Below, one piece after another: positions 52,222-60,491 of a stretch of DNA of 64,000 bases. A model generated the notes under the pieces. It saw only the letters and a list, made by a program, of their open reading frames with translations, searched no databases and was not told the origin of the DNA. This DNA is from Thermoanaerobacterium sp. CMT5567-10 (GTDB lineage Bacteria; Bacillota; Thermoanaerobacteria; Thermoanaerobacterales; Thermoanaerobacteraceae), in assembly GCF_030534315.2 (NCBI RefSeq), contig NZ_CP130558.2, positions 2,656,501-2,720,500 of the forward strand, given 5' to 3'. Each line of letters starts with the position of its first letter. Position 1 is the first letter of the stretch. The position numbers and the translations under genes were made by a program.

Positions 52222-52425
52222 ATGAGGTATGCATATGTTGATCAGAATATTTGTGATAGATCACCATTTTGCCCGGCAAGTCGCAGCTGCAAGTTTGGCG
52301 CTTTTAAATTAGAAAGAAAAGGCTTATTTCAGGTAGAAATAAATGTTGATAAAGATAAATGTACTGGGTGTGGGGTATGTACCAGATACTGCCCACATGG
52401 TGCAATAAAACTTGTTAATGCATAG
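52222..52425 (+). CDS. Small ferredoxin-type 4Fe-4S protein
   Basis: A 67-residue protein with one complete four-cysteine motif, CTGCGVCTRYCPHGAI, near the C-terminus, and a second, irregular cysteine group near the start (CDRSPFCPASRSC) where the other cluster of a 2[4Fe-4S] ferredoxin would lie. It therefore binds one and perhaps two clusters. AAAAAGGAGGAAC precedes the ATG. It has its own promoter, with a G-rich dyad in the leader, and its own terminator. Partner enzyme unknown. Confidence 0.8.
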   Translation: MRYAYVDQNICDRSPFCPASRSCKFGAFKLERKGLFQVEINVDKDKCTGCGVCTRYCPHGAIKLVNA

Positions 52426-52463
52426 ATGAAGTGTCTAGTTATATTATAGGATAAAAAAGCAGA

Positions 52464-52500
52464 AGGGTATGTACGTAATTGTATATACCTATATTTTTTT
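52464..52500 (+). terminator. Terminator of the ferredoxin gene
   Basis: AGGGTATGTAC (from 52464) pairs imperfectly with GTATATACCT (52481-52490), followed by ATATTTTTTT. Confidence 0.7.
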
Positions 52501-52570
52501 GTTTATTTTCTTTTATTGAGAGTAAATATATGGTATAATTGTAATCAGATAATTTATGGGAGGGTTTGAA

Positions 52571-53905
52571 ATGTCGGACTTTGACAAGGACTTTTTGTTT
52601 GGAGTAGCAACAGCTTCATATCAAGTTGAAGGTGCTTACAATGAGGATGGCAGGAGTATGTCAATCTGGGATACGTTTTGCAGGCAGGATGGAAAGGTAT
52701 ACAAAGACCATAATGGCGATGTGGCTTGTGATCACTATCATCTTTACAAAGATGATGTAAAGATGATGAAAGACTTAGGCATTGAAGCTTATAGATTCTC
52801 TATTGCATGGCCTAGAATTTTTCCAGAGAAAGGTCATTACAATCCAAAAGGCATTGATTTTTATAAGAGGCTGACAGATGAGCTCCTTAAAAATGATATA
52901 AAACCTTTTGTCACAATCTATCACTGGGATTTGCCTCAATGGGCTGATGATTTAGGTGGATGGCTTAATAGAGAAGTTGTAGATTGGTTTGGCGAATATG
53001 CATCAAAGCTTTTTAACGAGCTTGGCGGGTACATAAAAAATTGGATAACTTTGAATGAGCCTTGGTGTTCGTCATTTTTGTCATACTTTATTGGTGAGCA
53101 CGCTCCTGGACACAAAGACTTGGGAGAAGCAGTTTTAGTTTCACACAACCTTTTGCTTGCACATGGCAAGGCTGTAGAAATATTCAGAGACATAAATTCA
53201 AGTGATTCTAAAATAGGTATAACACTAAATTTAAATGAAGTATCTCCAGCTACAGATAGTCCTGAGGATAAAGCTGCCGCTCGAATAGCTGATGGATTCC
53301 AAAACAGATGGTTTTTAGATCCGATATTTAAAGGTGAATATCCAAAGGATATGCTGGAGCTGTTTGGTAAATATGCAAAGACTGATTTTATAACAGATGG
53401 CGATTTAAAACGGATTTCACAGAAATTAGATTTTCTTGGCGTCAATTATTATACTAGAGGTGTTATTAAGAAAGGCAATGACGGTATTTTAAATGCTGAG
53501 CAAATAGATGTTGACAATGAAAAAACTGAGATGGGATGGGAGGTTTATCCTGAATCACTTTACAATATATTGATGAGATTGAAAAATGAATATACCTTTG
53601 ATTTGCCATTGTATATTACAGAAAATGGTGCTGCATATAAAGATGTGATATCAGATGATGGATATGTCCATGATGAAAAGAGGATTGAGTTTTTGAAGAA
53701 ACATTTTAAACAGGCTAAGCGTTTCATAGACGATGGAGGGAATTTGAAAGGATATTTTGTGTGGTCATTGATGGACAATTTTGAATGGGCCCATGGTTAT
53801 TCAAAGAGATTTGGAATAGTATACGTAGATTATGAAACAGAGAAAAGGATATTGAAAGATAGCGCATTGTGGTACAAGAATCTTATTTCAACCAGGACCA
53901 TTTAA
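52571..53905 (+). CDS. bglA: Family 1 beta-glucosidase
   Basis: A 444-residue GH1 enzyme hydrolysing cellobiose and other beta-glucosides. FLFGVATASYQVEGAYNEDG is the GH1 N-terminal signature; the acid/base glutamate is in TLNEPW near residue 165 and the nucleophile in YITENGAAY near 350; GYFVWSLMDNFEWAHGY forms the sugar-binding loop. No signal peptide, so intracellular. It lacks the extra residues of 6-phospho-beta-glucosidases as far as I can judge, so unphosphorylated substrates are favoured. Start ATG 52571 is preceded by GGGAGGG. Single gene. Confidence 0.94.
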   Translation: MSDFDKDFLFGVATASYQVEGAYNEDGRSMSIWDTFCRQDGKVYKDHNGDVACDHYHLYKDDVKMMKDLGIEAYRFSIAWPRIFPEKGHYNPKGIDFYKRLTDELLKNDIKPFVTIYHWDLPQWADDLGGWLNREVVDWFGEYASKLFNELGGYIKNWITLNEPWCSSFLSYFIGEHAPGHKDLGEAVLVSHNLLLAHGKAVEIFRDINSSDSKIGITLNLNEVSPATDSPEDKAAARIADGFQNRWFLDPIFKGEYPKDMLELFGKYAKTDFITDGDLKRISQKLDFLGVNYYTRGVIKKGNDGILNAEQIDVDNEKTEMGWEVYPESLYNILMRLKNEYTFDLPLYITENGAAYKDVISDDGYVHDEKRIEFLKKHFKQAKRFIDDGGNLKGYFVWSLMDNFEWAHGYSKRFGIVYVDYETEKRILKDSALWYKNLISTRTI

Positions 53906-53933
53906 CAAAAAAATTAATATTATAAAATATAAT

Positions 53934-53966
53934 AAAATGGCAGAGTATAAAATCTGCCATTTTATT
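53934..53966 (+). terminator. Terminator of bglA
   Basis: AAAATGGCAGA (53934-53944) and TCTGCCATTTT (53953-53963), eight-base loop, AT-rich tail. Confidence 0.85.
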
Positions 53967-54116
53967 ATATTTTATTGACTATTGCTGCTTTCAATATTAT
54001 AATTTATTAGTGATGTAATATATTGGTTATTATTTTTTTAATTTACATTTGGTGCGAATCATTCTTACAAAACGGAAATATAATATATGGGTGAAAAAAA
54101 TTTTGGGGGAAGTAAT

Positions 54117-55049
54117 GTGAATGAAAAAAGTATACTGATCGTAGATGATGATAAGTTTAGCAGAACCATTCTAAAAAACATTCTCAGCGGTGCCGGATAT
54201 AAAATTTACGAGTCGCAAGATGGTGATGAGGCTTTAAAGCTATATAGGCTGATATTGCCGGATATGATTATATTAGATGTTGTAATGCCAAGGTTAAGTG
54301 GGTTTGACTTATTGAGGATTTTGAGGGATGAAGAGGAAAACCAATTGGTACCAGTGATTCTTTTGACTTCAAGTGATGATTTTGAAGAAAAGATACATGG
54401 GTTGGAGCTTGGTGCTGATGCCTATATAACAAAGCCTTTCAATGAGAAAGAACTTCTTGCGCAAGTCAAAAACCTCTTTCAAAGAATCGAACACAACAGA
54501 ATGGCTAATCCTCTAACAGGTTTAAGAGGGAATATTGATATTAAATATGAAATTAGAAGGCGTATAAAAAGCGGATCTCTATATGCAGTTCTCTACATTG
54601 ATTTAGACAATTTTAAGTCTTACAACGACTATTACGGCTTTTCCCGTGGAGATAAGATTATAAAGCAGACATCAAGGATATTGAAAGATGCTCTTTTTAA
54701 ATTTGGAAATACAAATGATTTTTTAGGACATATTGGCGGTGACGACTTCATCATTATCACTACACCTGACAAAGTCGAATCTATATGCAATTATATAATA
54801 AATAATTTTGATGAAGACATAAAAAGGTATTATGACAATGAAGATGTGGCCAATGGCTATATAGAAGTTATAAATAGGCGTGGTGAGATACAGAGATTTC
54901 CATTTGTTTCTATATCAATAGCGGTTGTTACTAATGAAAATAGAAAATTTGAAAATGAGCTTCAGATAAGTGCTGTAGCTGCAGAGATAAAAAGAAAATT
55001 GAAGACTATGGAAGGAAGCAAATATTTAAAAGATAGAAGGAAAAGTTAA
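54117..55049 (+). CDS. Response regulator with diguanylate cyclase (GGDEF) domain
   Basis: A 310-residue two-domain protein. The receiver (residues 1-120) has ILIVDDDKF, the phospho-acceptor aspartate in IILDVVMPRLSG, and the KPF lysine. The GGDEF domain (about 130-300) has NPLTGLRGN, YIDLDNFKSYNDYYGFSRGD and the active-site variant GGDDF. The inhibitory RxxD site five residues upstream is NTND, so product inhibition through that site is unlikely. It probably makes cyclic di-GMP when phosphorylated. Start at GTG 54117 fits GGGGGA upstream; ATG 54087 is in frame but has only a weak site. No histidine kinase is adjacent. Confidence 0.85.
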   Translation: MNEKSILIVDDDKFSRTILKNILSGAGYKIYESQDGDEALKLYRLILPDMIILDVVMPRLSGFDLLRILRDEEENQLVPVILLTSSDDFEEKIHGLELGADAYITKPFNEKELLAQVKNLFQRIEHNRMANPLTGLRGNIDIKYEIRRRIKSGSLYAVLYIDLDNFKSYNDYYGFSRGDKIIKQTSRILKDALFKFGNTNDFLGHIGGDDFIIITTPDKVESICNYIINNFDEDIKRYYDNEDVANGYIEVINRRGEIQRFPFVSISIAVVTNENRKFENELQISAVAAEIKRKLKTMEGSKYLKDRRKS

Positions 55050-55076
55050 GCATACGGTTTGTATGCTAATTTTTTG
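55049..55076 (+). terminator. Terminator of the GGDEF regulator gene
   Basis: AGCATAC (55049-55055) and GTATGCT (55061-55067), five-base loop, then AATTTTTTG. Confidence 0.82.
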
Positions 55077-55098
55077 TGCTTAGGTAGGAGGCTGTAAA

Positions 55099-55839
55099 TT
55101 GTTTTTGAAATACCCTTATGTGCCTGACAAAAAAGTACAAGCTGTTGTGGTGGATGGAAGGCAAATGGAGATAGCATATACATTAAATGGTTTAGGTATA
55201 AAGGTTATAATGACAAAAAAACACAATTCACTTTATGAAGCTATATCTTTCCATCCTGATATAATATTGCATAATGCAGGTGATGGTCATATAATCATCG
55301 CTCCTGGTGTAAATAAACATTTTGTAGATAGATTGAAAGATTTAAATTTAGACGTTAAATTTGGACAAACTATGTTAAGTAGAAACTATCCCGGCAATAT
55401 AGCATATAATGTAGCAAGATTAGGTGATTATGCATTCCACAACTTAAAATACACTGATCCAATATTAAGAAGAATGCTGGAAGAAAAAGGTGTAAAGTTT
55501 ATCCATGTAAATCAAGGATATACTAAATGCAATATTGCTATTGTTGATGAATACAGCTTTATTACATCGGATGCAGGAATTTTTAAAACGGCGGTTAAGA
55601 AAGGATTTGATTGCCTTTTGATAGAACAAGGTGATATAAAATTATATGGATTTGAATACGGCTTTATTGGAGGAGCATCTGGTTTGATTGATAAAGATGT
55701 TTTTTGTGTTGCTGGCGATTTAAGATTTCACAGGAACTATTTGAAAATAATTGATTTTTTGAAATATAAAAACAAGGAAGTGCTTTTTTTAACATCTGGT
55801 GAAGTAAAAGACATTGGTTCCATTATTCCACTCTACTAA
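55099..55839 (+). CDS. DUF6873-like protein with predicted GME (amidinotransferase-like) fold
   Basis: A 246-residue soluble protein. The repeated beta-alpha pattern with HNAGDGHIIIAPGVN, GQTMLSRNYPGNIAYNVARLGD, QGYTKCNIAIVDEYSFITSDAGI and GFIGGASGLI resembles the guanidino-modifying-enzyme fold proteins annotated as DUF6873. A catalytic role is unproven; no clear cysteine of the dimethylargininase type is seen near the C-terminus. It starts with TTG 55099, eight bases after GTAGGAGG. It sits just upstream of ytxC. Confidence 0.6.
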   Translation: MFLKYPYVPDKKVQAVVVDGRQMEIAYTLNGLGIKVIMTKKHNSLYEAISFHPDIILHNAGDGHIIIAPGVNKHFVDRLKDLNLDVKFGQTMLSRNYPGNIAYNVARLGDYAFHNLKYTDPILRRMLEEKGVKFIHVNQGYTKCNIAIVDEYSFITSDAGIFKTAVKKGFDCLLIEQGDIKLYGFEYGFIGGASGLIDKDVFCVAGDLRFHRNYLKIIDFLKYKNKEVLFLTSGEVKDIGSIIPLY

Positions 55840-55893
55840 TGATGCAAAGAAAAAACATTTAGGCACATACTACTAACGAAGGGAGTGAGAAAA

Positions 55894-56772
55894 ATGCAGC
55901 TTTTGTCTATCGGTATCCCAAATGAATTAAAGAATGGTAGTGACTTTTTAGAGCATGGCTTAAAAGACATGAAAACAGAAGGTATAGACGTTAACGTAAA
56001 TTTAGATAATCGTGGCAATATAACGTTTTTCAATATTGATGTAGAAGATAAAGCCTCATATAAAAATATAACTAAAATAAGGCAACATATATCAGATATT
56101 ATTTCAGATATAATAGTAAATCAAATTGACAAAAAACTGATAAAAAAGATCATAGATAAATATTATAACTATTTTAATTCTGATGAGAAACAAAGGATTG
56201 CCAACATAGCAAACGGTATTTTAGATAACGATGTAAATAGAGAAACATTTAAATTGGTGAAGAAAGAAAAAATATTTATAGAAATAGAGGACTTTCTAAA
56301 GGATAATGAAACCATAGACATAGAGGGATTTGTTAATTTTAGGCTTCGGGATTTTATTGGAGAGCTTAGTGAAGTTGTCGATAGAGCAGTTGATGAGTAC
56401 TTGATGCAGAAGGAATACGATGAATTTATAGGACTTTTAAAGTATTTTGTTGAACTGCAGGATTCTAAAATAGATGTTTTGAATATTCTTGTTGATAAAT
56501 GCGGTAAGTTTAGGTTTTTCGATAAGGATAATAACCCGATAACAGGTGAATTCTTAAGCGATATAACTGTTGAGTTTAGTGGTGGCGAATTAAGCGATGA
56601 TGATATGCTAATAAGCACTTTAATAGCGATGGCACCAGCTAAAATCTATATCCATTCAGCAAATAATTTAAAAAGCAAAGAAGCACTTGATACTGTAAAA
56701 AAAATTTTTTCAGACAGGGTATTTATATGTAATGGCTGCAGTTTATGTGCTGCACATGAAGCAAGAAAATAA
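55894..56772 (+). CDS. ytxC: Sporulation-associated protein YtxC
   Basis: A 292-residue protein of the YtxC family, found in endospore-forming Firmicutes and annotated as putative sporulation protein; biochemical role unknown. Conserved points are the charged helical middle (FVNFRLRDFIGELSEVVDRAVDEYL) and the C-terminal VFICNGCSLC with its cysteine pair. Start ATG 55894 follows GAAGGGAG. In related genomes ytxC lies just ahead of thrS and infC; here DUF445 and an IS200 copy stand between. Confidence 0.82.
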   Translation: MQLLSIGIPNELKNGSDFLEHGLKDMKTEGIDVNVNLDNRGNITFFNIDVEDKASYKNITKIRQHISDIISDIIVNQIDKKLIKKIIDKYYNYFNSDEKQRIANIANGILDNDVNRETFKLVKKEKIFIEIEDFLKDNETIDIEGFVNFRLRDFIGELSEVVDRAVDEYLMQKEYDEFIGLLKYFVELQDSKIDVLNILVDKCGKFRFFDKDNNPITGEFLSDITVEFSGGELSDDDMLISTLIAMAPAKIYIHSANNLKSKEALDTVKKIFSDRVFICNGCSLCAAHEARK

Positions 56773-56774
56773 TG

Positions 56775-56796
56775 CCCAGCTTAAGCTGGGTTTTAT
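56775..56796 (+). terminator. Terminator of ytxC
   Basis: CCCAGCTTAAGCTGGG (56775-56790) followed by TTTTATT. Confidence 0.82.
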
Positions 56797-56883
56797 TCGA
56801 TTGGGCTTTAGCCTGTTGAGCTCGCAAAGCGAGCGAAACAAAAAACCACCCGCTATGCGGGTGCGCGACAGAAGTTATACAAA

Positions 56884-56948
56884 AAATCACCTTTCCGTTA
56901 TAATAGAGTTGTTCAAGCTACTATATATAACAAAAGGAAAGGTGATTT
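56884..56948 (+). promoter_or_regulatory. Long inverted repeat hiding the tnpA ribosome site
   Basis: AAATCACCTTTCC (56884-56896) is the exact complement of GGAAAGGTGATTT (56936-56948), which contains the tnpA ribosome binding site just before ATG 56950. Such a stem blocks translation of transcripts entering from outside, as described for IS200 transposases. Confidence 0.8.
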
Positions 56949-56949
56949 A

Positions 56950-57405
56950 ATGGCTAATAAACGAGATGAAATGGCACGCACAAAATGGATGTGCAAATAC
57001 CACATTGTGTTCACTCCTAAGTATAGACGAAAAATAATATATAATCAATACAAAGAAAGTATAAGGGATATATTAAAAGAACTATGTAAATACAAAGGAG
57101 TGGAAATAATAGAAGGACATCTAATGCCGGATCATGTACACATGTTAGTGAGTATACCACCAAAAATTAGTGTATCTAGTTTTATGGGATACTTAAAAGG
57201 GAAGAGTGCATTGATGATATTTGACAGGCATGCAAATCTAAAGTATAAATTTGGCAATAGACATTTTTGGGCGGAAGGATATTATGTAAGCACTGTAGGA
57301 CTAAATGAGGCAACAATAAAGAAATACATTCAGGAACAAGAAAAGCGAGATATTATGTTGGACAAATTAAGTGTAAAAGAATATGAGGACCCCTTTAAGG
57401 GGTAG
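56950..57405 (+). CDS. tnpA: IS200 transposase, Y1 HUH type
   Basis: A 151-residue single-strand transposase. The metal-binding HUH motif is HVHMLVS and the catalytic tyrosine is in EATIKKYIQEQ near residue 124. CKYHIVFTPKYRRKII at the start and GNRHFWAEGYYVSTVGL are IS200 signatures. Complete, so the element may be mobile. Confidence 0.95.
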   Translation: MANKRDEMARTKWMCKYHIVFTPKYRRKIIYNQYKESIRDILKELCKYKGVEIIEGHLMPDHVHMLVSIPPKISVSSFMGYLKGKSALMIFDRHANLKYKFGNRHFWAEGYYVSTVGLNEATIKKYIQEQEKRDIMLDKLSVKEYEDPFKG

Positions 57406-57606
57406 CCCGTAGTACATTTGTCCCTTTAGGGACGAGCAAAAGTGACAAATGCATGGTGGCTTGAACAAAGTGAAAGCCAGCGCCTTTAGACGCTGGCTAG
57501 TAATAGAGGCTTATAGCCTCAGAGCAAACCACCCGTTTTACGGGTGGTTATGATTAGTGAGTAAAATTTGTTATTATATATGTAGATTATTTGTTGAGGT
57601 GATTTA

Positions 57607-58206
57607 ATGCATTTTTTTATACAAACGATGTTTTTAGGGCTTGTTGGGGCAGCTATTGGATGGATAACAAATTATATAGCTGTCATCATGCTTTTTAGGC
57701 CTACTGAGCCAGTAAAAATATTTGGGATTTCTATTCAAGGGCTTATACCAAGGAGGAGAAATGAGATTGCAGCATCTATAGGCAAAGTTGTGGAAAATGA
57801 GCTTGTATCAATAGACGATATATGGGATAAGCTTTTAAACGAAGAGAATAAGCGATACATTTTAGATAGAGTAATAAGTAGTATAGGCAATGCTGTAGAA
57901 AACAATATGCCATCATTTATACCGAAGTCATTAAAAGGAATGATTGTCAATTATGTAGGTGGTATTGTAAACAAAGAAGCCGAGAAATTTATAGATGAAT
58001 CTGCCGCAACTATGCTAAACGACATGTCTGAAAAAGTTAATATAGCAGAAATAGTCGAGGAGAAAATAAAGCTTTTTGAGCTTAAAAAGCTTGAAAAGAT
58101 CATATTAAATGTTTCTAATAAAGAATTAAAGATGATTGTAATGTTAGGCGGGGTTTTAGGCTTTATAATAGGTATTTTACAGGCGTATATAGTAAGATTG
58201 ATGTAG
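57607..58206 (+). CDS. DUF445 family membrane protein
   Basis: A 199-residue protein with a hydrophobic N-terminal segment (residues 1-30, with GAAIGWITNYIAVIMLFRP, the DUF445 signature), a charged middle (SIQGLIPRRRNEIAASIGKVVENELV) and a C-terminal transmembrane helix. Function unknown; members occur in spore formers next to ytxC and thrS. TTGAGGTG precedes the ATG. Confidence 0.85.
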   Translation: MHFFIQTMFLGLVGAAIGWITNYIAVIMLFRPTEPVKIFGISIQGLIPRRRNEIAASIGKVVENELVSIDDIWDKLLNEENKRYILDRVISSIGNAVENNMPSFIPKSLKGMIVNYVGGIVNKEAEKFIDESAATMLNDMSEKVNIAEIVEEKIKLFELKKLEKIILNVSNKELKMIVMLGGVLGFIIGILQAYIVRLM

Positions 58207-58210
58207 ATTA

Positions 58211-58239
58211 TTGACAAGTTTCATTATCAATTATATAAT
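58211..58239 (+). promoter_or_regulatory. Sigma-A promoter of thrS
   Basis: TTGACA (58211-58216) and TATAAT (58234-58239), 17-base spacer, starting a leader of about 240 bases that contains the T-box. Confidence 0.82.
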
Positions 58240-58251
58240 AGAGAAAAATCA

Positions 58252-58457
58252 ATATTTGGGCAATGAGAAGGAAAGTAGATATCTAAAAATATCAAAGAGA
58301 TTGAATGACTTAGGCTGAAATCATTCAAATATTTTTGATATCGAAGACCACCTTTGAGCTGCGGGTGATGAATCCGATCGGTAATACCGTTATAATTTTG
58401 AGTATAAATGAGAGTGGAACCGCAGAACCTCTGCCTCTTTTGGCGTGAGGTTTTTTT
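58252..58457 (+). ncRNA. T-box leader (threonine)
   Basis: A T-box riboswitch sensing uncharged tRNA. Stem I contains AGTAGAT near its start and a specifier position reading ACC (58347-58349, threonine codon) in GAAGACCACCTTTGAGC. The T-box core GAGTGGAACCGCAG is at 58411-58424, and the terminator AACCTC...GAGGTT with seven Ts is at 58427-58457. Controls thrS. Confidence 0.92.
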
Positions 58458-58487
58458 AGTTTAAAAAATTATAAAGGAGGACAAGGT

Positions 58488-60392
58488 ATGAAGATAATTT
58501 TAAAAGATGGTACAGAGAAAGAATTTGAAAATGGTAAGAATGTGTACGAAATAGCCAAGAGTTTGAGCCAAAGGCTTGCAAAGGAAGCTGTTGGAGGCAA
58601 GTTTAATGGGAAGATTGTGGAGCTTTTTACGCCTATAAATGAAGACGGCAAATTAGAAATATTGACATTTAATGATGAAGATGGAAAGAAGATATATTGG
58701 CATACTTCATCACACATAATGGCGCAGGCAATTAAGAGACTTTATAAAGATGTGAAGCTTACAATAGGTCCTGCCATTGACAATGGGTTTTACTATGATT
58801 TTGATGTTGATGAGCCATTTACAGTTGATGATTTTTCTAAAATAGAAGAAGAGATGAATAAAATAATAAAAGAAGATTTAAAAATGGAGAGGTTTGTTCT
58901 ACCTAGAGAAGAAGCTATAAAATTCATGGAAGAAAAAGGTGAACCATACAAGGTAGAGCTTATAAAAGATTTGCCTGAAGATGCAGTCATATCTTTTTAC
59001 AGGCAAGGTGAATTTACAGATCTTTGTGCAGGTCCCCACCTTCCTAGTACAGGGATGGTAAAATCAATAAAGCTTCTTTCTGTAGCAGGTGCTTATTGGA
59101 GAGGAGATGAGCACAATAAGATGCTGCAGAGGATATACGGCATAAGCTTCCCTAAAAAAAGCATGCTGGATGAATACTTAAATATGCTGGAAGAAGCAAA
59201 AAAGAGAGATCACAGGAAATTAGGAAAAGAACTAGACCTTTTCAGTATTCACAATGAAGGACCTGGTTTTCCATTTTTCCACCCAAAAGGAATGGTTATA
59301 AGAAACATATTGGAAGATTTCTGGAGAAAAGAACATGCCAAAAGAGGTTACCTTGAGATAAAGACACCTATCATATTGAATGAAGAACTGTGGCACAGAT
59401 CAGGACATTGGGACCACTACAAAGAAAACATGTATTTTACAAAAATCGATGATGAAGATTACGCTATAAAGCCGATGAATTGTCCAGGTGCTTTGCTTGT
59501 GTACAATTCGACTATGCACAGCTACAGGGATCTTCCACTTAGGCTTTGCGAGCTAGGACTTGTCCACAGACATGAACTTTCCGGTGCGCTTCACGGTCTT
59601 ATGAGGGTTAGAAGCTTTACACAAGATGATGCCCATTTATTCATGACGCCTGATCAGGTAGAGTCTGAAATTCTTGGTGTTATTAAGCTTATTGACTACT
59701 TTTACAAAATATTTGGATTTGAGTATTTTGTAGAGCTTTCTACAAGACCAGAAAATTCCATAGGCTCTGATGAAGACTGGGAACTTGCCACTAACGCATT
59801 GATTAAGGCGATGGAGCATATAGGCCTTAATTATAAAGTAAATGAAGGCGATGGAGCATTTTACGGTCCTAAAATAGATTTTCATTTGAAAGATAGTATA
59901 GGGCGTACATGGCAGTGCGGAACGATACAGTTAGATTTTCAGATGCCAGAAAGATTTAACTGCGAATACGTAGGTCAAGATGGAGAGAAGCACAGACCTG
60001 TCATGCTTCATAGAGTTGTTTTTGGCAGCATAGAAAGGTTTATAGCTATTCTTACAGAGAATTTTGCAGGAGCATTTCCTACGTGGCTTGCACCTGTGCA
60101 GGTAAAGATTCTTCCTATTTCTGATAAACACCTAGCATATGCCCAGAATATACAGCAGAGACTTTTGGAAAATGATATTAGAGTTGAATTAGATGATAGA
60201 AACGAAAAGATAGGCTACAAGATAAGAGAAGCACAAATGCAGAAAATACCTTATATGCTTATACTAGGCGATAAAGAAGTAGAATCAGGTAATGTTTCTG
60301 TAAGGTCTGGAAAAGAAGGAGATCTTGGGTCTAAATCAATTCAAGAATTTTTATCATCTATATTGGAAGAAATTAAGAATAAATCCCTTTAA
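58488..60392 (+). CDS. thrS: Threonyl-tRNA synthetase
   Basis: A 634-residue class II synthetase with all domains: N-terminal TGS (MKIILKDGTEKEFENG), the editing domain with SSHIMAQAIKRLY and CAGPHLPSTG, the catalytic domain with FYFTKIDDEDY-like MYFTKIDDEDYAIKPMNCPG (zinc cysteine), RHELSGALHGLMRVRSFTQD (motif 2) and HRVVFGSIERF (motif 3), and a C-terminal anticodon-binding domain. AAGGAGGACAAG precedes the ATG. Regulated by the T-box upstream; a terminator follows. Confidence 0.97.
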   Translation: MKIILKDGTEKEFENGKNVYEIAKSLSQRLAKEAVGGKFNGKIVELFTPINEDGKLEILTFNDEDGKKIYWHTSSHIMAQAIKRLYKDVKLTIGPAIDNGFYYDFDVDEPFTVDDFSKIEEEMNKIIKEDLKMERFVLPREEAIKFMEEKGEPYKVELIKDLPEDAVISFYRQGEFTDLCAGPHLPSTGMVKSIKLLSVAGAYWRGDEHNKMLQRIYGISFPKKSMLDEYLNMLEEAKKRDHRKLGKELDLFSIHNEGPGFPFFHPKGMVIRNILEDFWRKEHAKRGYLEIKTPIILNEELWHRSGHWDHYKENMYFTKIDDEDYAIKPMNCPGALLVYNSTMHSYRDLPLRLCELGLVHRHELSGALHGLMRVRSFTQDDAHLFMTPDQVESEILGVIKLIDYFYKIFGFEYFVELSTRPENSIGSDEDWELATNALIKAMEHIGLNYKVNEGDGAFYGPKIDFHLKDSIGRTWQCGTIQLDFQMPERFNCEYVGQDGEKHRPVMLHRVVFGSIERFIAILTENFAGAFPTWLAPVQVKILPISDKHLAYAQNIQQRLLENDIRVELDDRNEKIGYKIREAQMQKIPYMLILGDKEVESGNVSVRSGKEGDLGSKSIQEFLSSILEEIKNKSL

Positions 60393-60393
60393 A

Positions 60394-60430
60394 AAAATAT
60401 CCACCGGCTTGTCTGGTGGATATTTTGCTT
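60394..60430 (+). terminator. Terminator of thrS
   Basis: AAAATATCCACC (60394-60405) and GGTGGATATTTT (60415-60426), nine-base loop. Confidence 0.85.
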
Positions 60431-60491
60431 CTTGATTGCCGTATAAAAACATGATAATCTAGTTATGTAATGATATTAATGGGGGGTTATC

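Larger units (their letters stand above)
56840..57552 (+). mobile_element. IS200-type insertion sequence
   Basis: Single-gene IS200/IS605 element. Left-end hairpin CACCCGC/GCGGGTG (56847-56863) and right-end hairpin AACCACCCG/CGGGTGGTT (57527-57549) mark the ends; several other short stems (57477-57498, 57507-57520) lie between tnpA and the right end. The preceding stem CTCGC/GCGAG (56821-56833) may also belong to it. No target duplication is expected for this class. It lies between ytxC and DUF445. Confidence 0.85.

Noticed and set aside
52516-52539. Sigma-A promoter just before bglA
   Set aside because: TATAAT at 52534 is good, but the only -35-like TTGAGA lies 12 bases upstream, too close for a standard promoter.
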